Source: Acinetobacter albensis
GTDB taxonomy: Bacteria > Pseudomonadota > Gammaproteobacteria > Pseudomonadales > Moraxellaceae
DNA length: 64,000 nt
Direction of reading: 5' to 3'
NCBI RefSeq assembly: GCF_900095025.1
Contig: NZ_FMBK01000009.1
Coordinates: forward strand, 112,008 to 176,007
In this document: positions 36,878 to 44,858 of the stretch, in pieces
Layout of the letters: each line of letters starts with the position of its first letter
How positions within the stretch are numbered: position 1 is the first letter of the stretch
Notes under the pieces: model-generated
Database searches by the model: none
What the model saw: the letters and a program-made list of their open reading frames with translations, nothing else
Told to the model about the DNA's origin: nothing
Made by a program: the position numbers and the translations under genes

Positions 36878-38153
36878 TTTCACTTTTATATTGTTCTTCT
36901 AACACATTAGAAAAAATACTTTCAATCATCCAAACTCGATACAAGCTATTGAAGACATAACTTTGACCATCAATCCGAAGCTCAAGCACGGGAAAATCAG
37001 GTTGTGATTTCATTTCACAAAGTATGTCATTTTGTTTGAGTTTGGCAGCAATATCTTCAGTCATTAATGTATCAATATTTAAATTTTGTTTGATTTGATT
37101 AAAATGTGATTGAAAGGAAAGATCCTTTCCTTGCGTCCAAACAGCCTGCAAAATGTCATGCATAGTCTCAATTCGTTGTGCTTTCGGCACGCTGTAAAAC
37201 AAGGTCGCCATTGCATGAGTCGCCTGCTGGGTAGGGCGGCAGAATGGGGTAAATTTGACCTGTGTCCGTTTTGACAACCGTGTCGCCAAGCCCCAATCAA
37301 AAAGATCACGTCCTTGGTAGGACAAAGGATAAACATTCAGCTGAATATTATAATAATTCGCCAGCTCTTCTTTAATATAAGCCAGCAGCAACCATGAAAC
37401 GGGGTCTTCAAGTGCAATATATAAATCTAGCTCTGGATCAAGCGCTTGGATTTTATTGAGTTCTTCGGCATCACTGATTAGATGCTCGCGCCAATCAATA
37501 TGATTAATTAAAAAAATCGGATTTCCGGTCAGTAATTTTTGCTGTTTTAAACGGCGGGTCAAACGTAATAAGTCATCAACAGCCTGATACTTACGCTCGC
37601 CAAATTCAAAATAGCTCGCCAATATCGCGTCATCATTAAAAATACGTTCTGGAAAATTTTGCACATGATGATGCCGACTGGCCATGGCGTGTAAAGTCCG
37701 TAATTTGCCATACTGCTTTTGCCACAGCATATGAAACACGTCTTCTAACAAATACAAAAAATCTTGCCCACGCAAAGGGGTATGACGCAAAACAATTTCA
37801 GCTTGTTGTATCGCTTCTAAGGGCGGTTGTTCTGGCGTTTCATGAAAGCTAAAGCGGTGCTGTTTGGATAAAATTTTTGCATCATTTAAACAATAATGTT
37901 GCCACTCAAGCGCAGTCATATGATTTGGCGGTTCGGCTGTTTGGCTTGAAATAATCACTTTTAATGGTTTCAGTTCATCACTTAAAATTTCTTCAAGCTC
38001 GGGTAACTGCTGTGCTGCCAAATAGCTGTAGACATCATCTAAACGTAAATGAATACTTAAACCCTGTTCCGTAGATAGTACCGCTTGACGACTCGGTTTT
38101 TGATAAAACCAACGCGATCGAAGGGGGTCAAACCAACGGCGTAACAGTGACAT
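36843..38153 (-). CDS. Two-domain DsbA/HCCA-isomerase-like (thioredoxin-fold) protein, function unknown
   Basis: The 436-residue cytoplasmic protein appears to contain two similar halves. The first (about residues 33-210) opens IHLRLDDVYSYLAAQQLPEL. The second (about 243-420) opens LDLYIALEDPVSWLLLAYIKEEL. Both fit the beta-strand, D-x-x-S-[YW]-L, helix start of the DsbA/2-hydroxychromene-2-carboxylate isomerase family, and both continue into a helical insertion. Neither half has a C-x-x-C redox motif, so disulphide chemistry is unlikely; an isomerase or glutathione-dependent role is possible. It overlaps the chorismate mutase start, so the pair forms an operon. Fold inferred by eye. Confidence 0.68.
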   Translation of the reverse strand: MSLLRRWFDPLRSRWFYQKPSRQAVLSTEQGLSIHLRLDDVYSYLAAQQLPELEEILSDELKPLKVIISSQTAEPPNHMTALEWQHYCLNDAKILSKQHRFSFHETPEQPPLEAIQQAEIVLRHTPLRGQDFLYLLEDVFHMLWQKQYGKLRTLHAMASRHHHVQNFPERIFNDDAILASYFEFGERKYQAVDDLLRLTRRLKQQKLLTGNPIFLINHIDWREHLISDAEELNKIQALDPELDLYIALEDPVSWLLLAYIKEELANYYNIQLNVYPLSYQGRDLFDWGLATRLSKRTQVKFTPFCRPTQQATHAMATLFYSVPKAQRIETMHDILQAVWTQGKDLSFQSHFNQIKQNLNIDTLMTEDIAAKLKQNDILCEMKSQPDFPVLELRIDGQSYVFNSLYRVWMIESIFSNVLEEQYKSENDDNHNEQRKM

Positions 38154-38166
38154 GAGATTGGCCTCG

Positions 38167-38196
38167 AAAAAAACCCTTGTAGTGCTACAAGGGTTT
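38167..38196 (-). terminator. Intrinsic terminator after ilvD (minus strand)
   Basis: A perfect 12-base stem AAACCCTTGTAG/CTACAAGGGTTT (38171-38182 and 38185-38196) with a very short centre, followed on the minus strand by a T-run. It separates ilvD from the next minus-strand gene. Confidence 0.82.
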
Positions 38197-38222
38197 ATAA
38201 CAATTTGTTAGAGAATGATCAA

Positions 38223-39908
38223 TTATACATCTAAATTTAGGTCTGTAACCGCCCCTTTTTCGGCCCCTGTGGTCAATTTAGCAAACTTTGCCAATGCGCC
38301 ATAGCGATAATTAGGCTGTGGTTTGATCCAAGCCGCTTTACGTGCAGCCATATCTTGATCAGAAATATGTAAGGTCATTTCGCGGGTTTCGGCATTAATG
38401 GAAATTTTATCGCCATTTTTCACTAAACCAATTGGCCCGCCTTCATAAGCTTCTGGGGTGACATGACCAATCACAAAACCATGACTACCGCCAGAGAAAC
38501 GGCCATCTGTTAACAATGCGACCGATTTACCCAAACCCTTCCCAATAATAGCAGAAGTGGGTTTCAGCATTTCTGGCATACCTGGCCCGCCTTTCGGACC
38601 TTCACCGCGAATCACAACGACATCACCTTCTTGTACTTCTCCATCCAATATCCCACGCATGGCACCAATTTCGCCTTCAAATACACGAGCTGGACCTTCA
38701 AAATACAAACCTTCTTTACCGGTAATTTTAGCGACAGCACCTGTAGGGGATAAATTGCCTTTTAATATCACCAGATGCGAATCTTTTTTAATCGGGGCAT
38801 TAAACGGCAAAATAATCTGCTGCCCTTCAGGGTAATCTTCCACATCGGCCAAGTTTTCTGCCAGCGTTTTACCAGTCACGGTTAAACATGAACCATCCAA
38901 CATACCCGCATTTAACATACGTTTCATGAGCGGTTGAATCCCTCCAATAGCAATCAATTCTGACATGAGATATTGACCCGATGGGCGCACATCTGCCACC
39001 ACGGGAATGTCCTGACCAATTCGCACAAAATCATCCAATGACAGTTCAACGCCTGCGGTATGCGCCATCGCGAGCATATGCAGTACACCATTGGTCGAAC
39101 CACCCAGTGCAATCAGCACTTTAATCGAGTTCTCAAAAGCCGCTTTGGTCATAATGTCGCGTGGTTTGATATCCAAACGTAACAAATTCATGACTGCTTC
39201 ACCCGCACGATTACAATCGAGTAACTTCTCGTCAGACACCGCTTCTTGCGCCGATGAACCTGGTAAGCTCATACCAAGTGCTTCTATCGCAGATGCCATT
39301 GAATTTGCAGTATACATTCCCCCACAAGACCCAGGACCCGGTAATGCCACTTCTTCAATTTGCTTGACTTGAATGGCGCTGATTTCACCTTTGGCATGCT
39401 GACCAACAGCTTCAAACACAGAGATCATATCGGTATGGCCTGCGCCCGGTTTAATGGTTCCACCATAAATAAATAAACCCGGACGGTTTAAACGTGCCAA
39501 GCCCATAATGCAACCCGGCATGTTTTTATCACAACCGCCAATCGCAATCACCCCATCATAAGCCTGACAGCCCACCACGGCTTCAATGGAATCAGCAATG
39601 ATTTCACGTGACACCAGTGAATATTTCATGCCCTCTGTGCCATTGGAAATTCCATCAGAAATGGTAATGGTGTTAAAGATAATGCCTTTACCGCCTGCTG
39701 CATTCACGCCTTTCTCAGTTTCACGTGCCAAGCCATCAATATGCATATTGCAAGGCGTGACATTGGCCCATGTCGAAGCAATGCCAATAAAGGCGCGTTC
39801 AAAATCAGCATCTTTAAAGCCAGTGGCGCGCATCATAGAACGTGCTGGAGCATTTTCTATGCCTTCATAAACAGGCGCTGAATGTTCGCGGATATTGTCT
39901 TTACTCAT
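38223..39908 (-). CDS. ilvD: Dihydroxy-acid dehydratase, short (about 560-residue) subtype
   Basis: A 561-residue IlvD/Edd-family enzyme. Cluster cysteines are seen in TPCNMH (near residue 53), [11 protein letters not shown] (near 124) and [14 protein letters not shown] (near 196). The C-terminal motif [26 protein letters not shown] is present. It dehydrates 2,3-dihydroxy acids in valine, leucine and isoleucine synthesis. The N-terminus [30 protein letters not shown] marks the subtype shared with Bacillus, cyanobacteria and fungi, distinct from the E. coli-like copy just upstream. A sugar-acid dehydratase role is less likely given the IlvD signatures. Confidence 0.9.
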   Translation of the reverse strand: MSKDNIREHSAPVYEGIENAPARSMMRATGFKDADFERAFIGIASTWANVTPCNMHIDGLARETEKGVNAAGGKGIIFNTITISDGISNGTEGMKYSLVSREIIADSIEAVVGCQAYDGVIAIGGCDKNMPGCIMGLARLNRPGLFIYGGTIKPGAGHTDMISVFEAVGQHAKGEISAIQVKQIEEVALPGPGSCGGMYTANSMASAIEALGMSLPGSSAQEAVSDEKLLDCNRAGEAVMNLLRLDIKPRDIMTKAAFENSIKVLIALGGSTNGVLHMLAMAHTAGVELSLDDFVRIGQDIPVVADVRPSGQYLMSELIAIGGIQPLMKRMLNAGMLDGSCLTVTGKTLAENLADVEDYPEGQQIILPFNAPIKKDSHLVILKGNLSPTGAVAKITGKEGLYFEGPARVFEGEIGAMRGILDGEVQEGDVVVIRGEGPKGGPGMPEMLKPTSAIIGKGLGKSVALLTDGRFSGGSHGFVIGHVTPEAYEGGPIGLVKNGDKISINAETREMTLHISDQDMAARKAAWIKPQPNYRYGALAKFAKLTTGAEKGAVTDLNLDV

Positions 39909-40084
39909 TATTTTCTTCCTTGGCGATGATGAGGATTTAAACCCTACATCTTGGCAATTTATTCATATTTTGATTGTATAGAAAGCAGTTGATATGTAAA
40001 CGTCTAACGCAGCTTAAGTAAATTTATCTTTTAGACCTATTTCACTGAAATTTAATCACATGATCTAGCGATATGGATGTCGCT

Positions 40085-40156
40085 GTTGCCCTCATGCAGC
40101 AAGGACGCTGCATGAGGGCAACGAAAGATTTGTGTTACTTTTGCTCTCTCAAAAGT
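40085..40156. repeat. Double hairpin element (possible REP-like repeat) between the two ilvD genes
   Basis: A perfect 16-base stem GTTGCCCTCATGCAGC/GCTGCATGAGGGCAAC (40085-40100 and 40107-40122, loop AAGGAC) is followed by a second inverted repeat ACTTTTG/CAAAAGT (40137-40143 and 40150-40156). The GC-rich first stem stands out in an AT-rich gap, and no T-run follows it. The tandem arrangement looks like an extragenic palindromic repeat. The rest of the 39909-40280 gap holds only the terminator below. Confidence 0.6.
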
Positions 40157-40228
40157 CAAAGATCATCTACGCATTGCCATTTTAAAATTTCAAAGCACGA
40201 TGTGATCGTGATATTTTCTAAAAATATT

Positions 40229-40258
40229 AAAAAAGCACCCCAAATGGAGTGCTTTTTT
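40229..40258 (-). terminator. Intrinsic terminator after the second ilvD
   Basis: A stem GCACTCC/GGGGTGC on the minus strand (one wobble pair) with loop ATTT, extended by A/T pairs and ending in a T-run (40229-40258). Confidence 0.78.
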
Positions 40259-40280
40259 TATCTATCAAAGAAAAGATACA

Positions 40281-42110
40281 TTAAAGTTCACGTACCGCAC
40301 CTTTTGAAGCACTGGTGGTGTGCATGGCATAGGCTTTTAAGGCTTTAGAAACCTTACGTGGACGTACTTCCGCAGGCTGCCAACCTTTGGCTTCTTGCAC
40401 TGCACGACGTGCTGCCATCGTTGCTTCATCAACCGCCAAATGAATAGTACGGTTCGGAATATCAATTTCGATGAGATCTCCATCTTCAACCAAACCAATT
40501 GCACCACCTTCCGCAGCTTCTGGTGATACATGACCAATCGATAAGCCTGATGAACCGCCTGAGAAACGACCATCGGTGAGTAATGCACAATCTTTACCTA
40601 AACCTTTCGATTTTAAGTAACTGGTTGGATAGAGCATTTCTTGCATGCCTGGCCCGCCGCGTGGACCTTCATAACGAATCACTACCACATCACCCGCTTG
40701 AATACCACCACCCAAAATACTCTCTACCGCAGCATCTTGGCTTTCAAATACACGTGCTGTGCCGTTGAATTTTAAAATAGAATCATCCACACCCGCAGTT
40801 TTTACAATACAACCTTCGAGAGCGATGTTGCCGTAAAGTACAGCCAAACCGCCATCTTGCGAAAAGGCATTGGCGAAATTACGAATCACGCCATTATCAC
40901 GATCGCCATCTAGACGGGCATAGTAACGGTCTTGTGAGAAAGCTGTCTGGGTGGGTACACCGCCGGGTGCTGAACGGAAAAATTGATAAACTTCTTCATC
41001 TTCCGTGCGGATGATATCCCATTTATCTAAGGCATCTTTGAGTGTTTTTTCATGTACGGTCGGTACAGAAGTATCGAGCAAGCCTGCACGATCAAGCTCA
41101 CCTAAAATGGACATAATTCCCCCAGCACGGTGGATATCTTCCATATGTACATCTTGTTTTGCAGGTGCAACTTTACACAATACTGGTACTTGACGAGACA
41201 GACGGTCAATATCAGTCATGGTGAAATCAACTTCTGCTTCATGTGCAGCTGCCAATAAATGTAAAACAGTATTGGTTGAACCACCCATTGAAATATCCAA
41301 AGTCATGGCATTTTCAAAGGCGGCTTTGGTGGCAATTGAACGTGGTAAAACGCTGTAATCGTTTTGTTCATAATGACGTTTTGTAAGTTCAACAATCAAT
41401 TGTCCCGCACGCTCAAACAATTTCTTACGGTTAGCATGCGTTGCCAAAGTCGAACCATTGCCTGGCAGTGATAAGCCTAAAGCTTCAGTCAAACAGTTCA
41501 TTGAATTTGCAGTAAACATACCTGAACATGAACCACAGGTTGGGCAGGCTGAACGCTCATATTCAGCCACTTCTTCATCGCTAAAACTATCATCTGCCGC
41601 CACAATCATAGCATCAACCAAATCGATGGCTTTTTCATTGCCTCGGATTTTGACTTTACCTGCTTCCATTGGGCCGCCAGAAACAAACACCACGGGAATG
41701 TTTAGGCGCATAGCGGTCATTAACATGCCTGGGGTAATTTTGTCACAGTTAGAAATGCACACCATCGCATCAGCACAATGCGCATTCACCATGTATTCAA
41801 CCGAGTCAGCAATCAGGTCACGTGAAGGCAATGAATACAGCATCCCGTCATGACCCATTGCAATCCCATCATCGACCGCAATCGTATTAAATTCTTTAGC
41901 TACACCGCCTGATGCTTCAATTTGTCTTGCGACCAGTTGACCCAAGTCTTTTAAATGCACATGACCGGGTACGAACTGTGTAAATGAATTGACCACGGCA
42001 ATAATGGGCTTACCAAAATCTTCATCTTTCATTCCTGTTGCACGCCATAGGCCGCGTGCACCAGCCATATTTCTTCCGTGTGTCGATGTTTTTGAACGAT
42101 AGTCAGGCAT
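40281..42110 (-). CDS. ilvD: Dihydroxy-acid dehydratase, E. coli IlvD-like (about 610-residue) subtype
   Basis: I take ATG 42110 ([26 protein letters not shown]), the family N-terminus, giving 609 residues; the longer frame adds 16 unsupported codons. Cysteines in [10 protein letters not shown] (near residue 122) and [10 protein letters not shown] (near 192-198) bind the iron-sulphur cluster. The C-terminal [23 protein letters not shown] motif is present. It catalyses the third common step of branched-chain amino-acid synthesis. A GGAAA-like site lies upstream. This and the short subtype are only distant paralogues. Confidence 0.94.
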   Translation of the reverse strand: MPDYRSKTSTHGRNMAGARGLWRATGMKDEDFGKPIIAVVNSFTQFVPGHVHLKDLGQLVARQIEASGGVAKEFNTIAVDDGIAMGHDGMLYSLPSRDLIADSVEYMVNAHCADAMVCISNCDKITPGMLMTAMRLNIPVVFVSGGPMEAGKVKIRGNEKAIDLVDAMIVAADDSFSDEEVAEYERSACPTCGSCSGMFTANSMNCLTEALGLSLPGNGSTLATHANRKKLFERAGQLIVELTKRHYEQNDYSVLPRSIATKAAFENAMTLDISMGGSTNTVLHLLAAAHEAEVDFTMTDIDRLSRQVPVLCKVAPAKQDVHMEDIHRAGGIMSILGELDRAGLLDTSVPTVHEKTLKDALDKWDIIRTEDEEVYQFFRSAPGGVPTQTAFSQDRYYARLDGDRDNGVIRNFANAFSQDGGLAVLYGNIALEGCIVKTAGVDDSILKFNGTARVFESQDAAVESILGGGIQAGDVVVIRYEGPRGGPGMQEMLYPTSYLKSKGLGKDCALLTDGRFSGGSSGLSIGHVSPEAAEGGAIGLVEDGDLIEIDIPNRTIHLAVDEATMAARRAVQEAKGWQPAEVRPRKVSKALKAYAMHTTSASKGAVREL

Positions 42111-42530
42111 TGTGTATTTCCAACAAAGTATGTGCTTGAAATGAATTCTAGGATTCATTCTGGCTGAATATGACGGATAGATAAGACTAAAGCAGTCGAA
42201 AATAATTCATCTTACTCGGGCTTGGGTATTGAATCAGATGCGTTGTCTAATCAGCTCAGTAAGGTCTATTCAGATTTCGACTGGTGTCATAAAAAATGAA
42301 ATTGGGAACTAATATAACGCTATCCCATCAAATTAAATACAAAACTTTCATGAATAATTTTTTAATTTTGCATTACTTTATTTTATTATTTTAGAAATTA
42401 ATCTCTATAAAAAATTCCTTAAAAATCCAATCCTTTTTTAATTTCAGTTGCTTATCAGTTTGCTTACAGCATCGTAGGTCTCTGTGTACTTTTGGCTTAT
42501 AATAACTTAAGTTTATTTGGAATTTCATTT
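42111..42530. other. Divergent intergenic region between ilvD and fmt
   Basis: About 420 AT-rich bases between two divergent starts. It must contain both promoters. I see no RNA gene, leader-peptide attenuator or strong hairpin, so ilvD control by a classical branched-chain attenuator is not supported here. Confidence 0.5.
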
Positions 42531-43490
42531 TTGAAAATCATCTTTGCAGGCACGCCTGAATTTGCTGCAGTTGCTTTAGAGGCGCTGTTAAAAACTGAAC
42601 ATGAAATTGTAGCGGTATATACTCAACCTGACCGCAAAGCAGGTCGGGGGCAAAAACTTCACGCATCCGCGGTTAAACAGTTGGCTTTAGCGAACAATAT
42701 TGCAGTTTATCAACCCTTACATTTTAAATCCTCGACTGAGGAAGGGGTTGCAGCACAACAAGAATTGGCAGCCCTTGCTGCAGATGTGATGGTCGTTGCA
42801 GCTTATGGTTTAATTTTACCGCAAGTGATTTTAGATACGCCTCAATATGGCTGTTTAAATATTCATGGTTCACTGCTTCCACGCTGGCGCGGCGCGGCGC
42901 CCATCCAACGCGCGATTGCTACAGGTGATATCGAAACGGGTGTAACCATTATGAAGATGGCTGCAGGTTTAGATACAGGCGACATGATGTATAAAACCCG
43001 GTGTCCGATTGAAGCAAATGATACTTCTGCACGCTTACATAACAAATTAGCCCTTCAAGGTGCAAGCGCAATTGTGACCGTTTTAGAGTCTGAACAAACG
43101 CTGCTCAATTATTTGGCAAAACGTGAAGTTCAAGATGAAACCCTGACTGTTTATGCACATAAATTATCTAAAGCCGAAGCTCAAATTGACTGGTCTATCG
43201 AGGCCATGCAAATAGACCGTAATATTCGTGCGTTTAATCCTTGGCCAGTGGCTTTTATTGTTCTCGATGCGCAAAATAATTTAAGAGTTTGGAATTCTGA
43301 GTTATCCAATCAAATAGCAGCAAATGCTCAAATTGGTGAAATTATCGCGATTGATCAACATGGAGTACATGTGGCCTGTGCAAATCAAAGCATCATTATA
43401 CTAACTGCATTACAATGGCCAGGTGGCAAACCACTGAATGCTGTACAAATTTTACAAACCCAAAAATTGACTATTGGACAAATTTTATAA
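42531..43490 (+). CDS. fmt: Fmt, methionyl-tRNA formyltransferase
   Basis: The start is TTG 42531, which gives the family N-terminus (M-K-I-I-F-A-G-T-P-E-F) and has GGAA eight bases upstream; an upstream in-frame TTG at 42492 would add 13 atypical residues. The 319-residue product carries the formyl-transfer motif NIHGSLLPRWRGAAPIQRAI (about residues 106-125) and MKMAAGLDTGDM with the catalytic aspartate (near 144). A C-terminal tRNA-binding domain follows. It formylates Met-tRNA(fMet). Its stop overlaps the rsmB start (TAATG). Confidence 0.95.
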   Translation: MKIIFAGTPEFAAVALEALLKTEHEIVAVYTQPDRKAGRGQKLHASAVKQLALANNIAVYQPLHFKSSTEEGVAAQQELAALAADVMVVAAYGLILPQVILDTPQYGCLNIHGSLLPRWRGAAPIQRAIATGDIETGVTIMKMAAGLDTGDMMYKTRCPIEANDTSARLHNKLALQGASAIVTVLESEQTLLNYLAKREVQDETLTVYAHKLSKAEAQIDWSIEAMQIDRNIRAFNPWPVAFIVLDAQNNLRVWNSELSNQIAANAQIGEIIAIDQHGVHVACANQSIIILTALQWPGGKPLNAVQILQTQKLTIGQIL

Positions 43491-44797
43491 TGAAGCAATC
43501 TCCCCACGCCTCAGGTAAAAACCTCAACTTACGTGCTCAGGTTGTGAAAACGTTATTGGCTGTCCAAAATGGTCAATCTCTGGCATCAGTTCTTCAGCAG
43601 CATATGTCTATTGTTTCTGATAAAGACCGTGCGTTGTATCATGAATTAGTGCTGGGTTGTTTACGCCAATGGCATGCGCTTAAACAACTAACCTTACCTT
43701 TACTGGCTAAACCACTGGAAAATCAAGTGGTTGAAACTTGTTTATACGTTGGTTTATACCAATTATTATGTACTCGTGTTGCCGCTCATGCCGCTATTTC
43801 TGAAACAGTTGAAGCCGCAAAACAATTGGGCATGGAAAGCTTAAGTGGTGTGGTCAATGCCATTTTGCGCCGCGCAACACGTGAAACTGAGCAGTTCTAT
43901 GATGTGCTTGAACAAGCCTCAAATTTACCAAGTTGGTTATCAAAACGCTTAAAAAAGGATTGGGGCGAAAACTTTGATGCTTTAAGTTATGAACTTAAAC
44001 AAGTGGCGCCACTCACTTTGCGCGTAAATACCCGTCAAGTCAGCCGAGATGAATATCTCGACATTTTAGAAGATGAAGGCATCGACGCACATCGTTGCGA
44101 CATTTCTGAGGTCGGCATTGTGATGGATGAAAGTCTGCATATTCCAAGCCTTCCCGGTTTTGAAGCGGGCGGTTTTTCGGTACAAGATGAGCATGCTCAG
44201 CTTTGCGCAACTTTATTGCCTAATCTGAATGGCAAGTTTGTGATTGATGCCTGTGCAGCCCCAGGCGGTAAAACTGCACATATTTTAGAAAGATATCAAC
44301 CCAAAAAATTGATTGCACTCGACCAAGATGAAAAACGCTTAAAACGTGTGTCTGAAAATTTGGAACGTCTCGTACTCGATGGTAAACATGTGGAAATTGT
44401 CACAGCAGATGCGGTGAAATGGAGTTCATCTGAACTTGCAGATTGCATTGTCTTGGATGCCCCTTGTTCCGCCATTGGTGTGATCCGTCGCCATCCAGAT
44501 ATTCGTTTACTGCGTCAGTCGGGTGATATTGCCAAAACGGTTCAGTTGCAAAAACAAATTTTGGATAATATGTGGCAACAACTCAAAGTGGGTGGCACTC
44601 TGCTTTACGTGACGTGCTCAATTTTAAAAGCTGAAAATGAGCAGCAAATGGTCGATTTCTTTGCCCAACATGCCGATGCTCAGGAACAAAAAATTGAGGC
44701 TGATTGGGGCATTGAACAAATTCATGGTCGTCAATTGTTGCCACACGCTGGTCAAGGTGATGGTTTCTATTATTGTCGAATAACAAAAATAGCGTAA
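43490..44797 (+). CDS. rsmB: RsmB, 16S rRNA m5C967 methyltransferase
   Basis: The start is ATG 43490, overlapping the fmt stop by one base, the conserved fmt-rsmB arrangement. The 435-residue product has an N-terminal NusB-like RNA-binding domain (about 15-145). The SAM-dependent methyltransferase domain contains DACAAPGGKTAHILE (about 256-270), DAPCSAIGVIRRHPDIR with one cysteine of the m5C mechanism (near 322) and YVTCSILKAENE with the catalytic cysteine (near 374). It methylates C967 of 16S rRNA. A bidirectional terminator follows. Confidence 0.95.
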   Translation: MKQSPHASGKNLNLRAQVVKTLLAVQNGQSLASVLQQHMSIVSDKDRALYHELVLGCLRQWHALKQLTLPLLAKPLENQVVETCLYVGLYQLLCTRVAAHAAISETVEAAKQLGMESLSGVVNAILRRATRETEQFYDVLEQASNLPSWLSKRLKKDWGENFDALSYELKQVAPLTLRVNTRQVSRDEYLDILEDEGIDAHRCDISEVGIVMDESLHIPSLPGFEAGGFSVQDEHAQLCATLLPNLNGKFVIDACAAPGGKTAHILERYQPKKLIALDQDEKRLKRVSENLERLVLDGKHVEIVTADAVKWSSSELADCIVLDAPCSAIGVIRRHPDIRLLRQSGDIAKTVQLQKQILDNMWQQLKVGGTLLYVTCSILKAENEQQMVDFFAQHADAQEQKIEADWGIEQIHGRQLLPHAGQGDGFYYCRITKIA

Positions 44798-44821
44798 TCT
44801 CTACTTTAAGTTTCAAACATA

Positions 44822-44849
44822 AAAAAGGTGGCTCATAAGCCACCTTTTT
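44822..44849. terminator. Bidirectional intrinsic terminator between rsmB and the DUF11-like gene
   Basis: A perfect 12-base stem AAAAAGGTGGCT/AGCCACCTTTTT (44822-44833 and 44838-44849) with loop CATA. A-run and T-run on the two sides let it serve both convergent transcripts. Confidence 0.88.
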
Positions 44850-44858
44850 GATTATGGG

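Noticed and set aside
42111..42530. Branched-chain leader peptide/attenuator upstream of ilvD
   Set aside because: No short ORF rich in Ile/Val/Leu codons followed by alternative hairpins was found.
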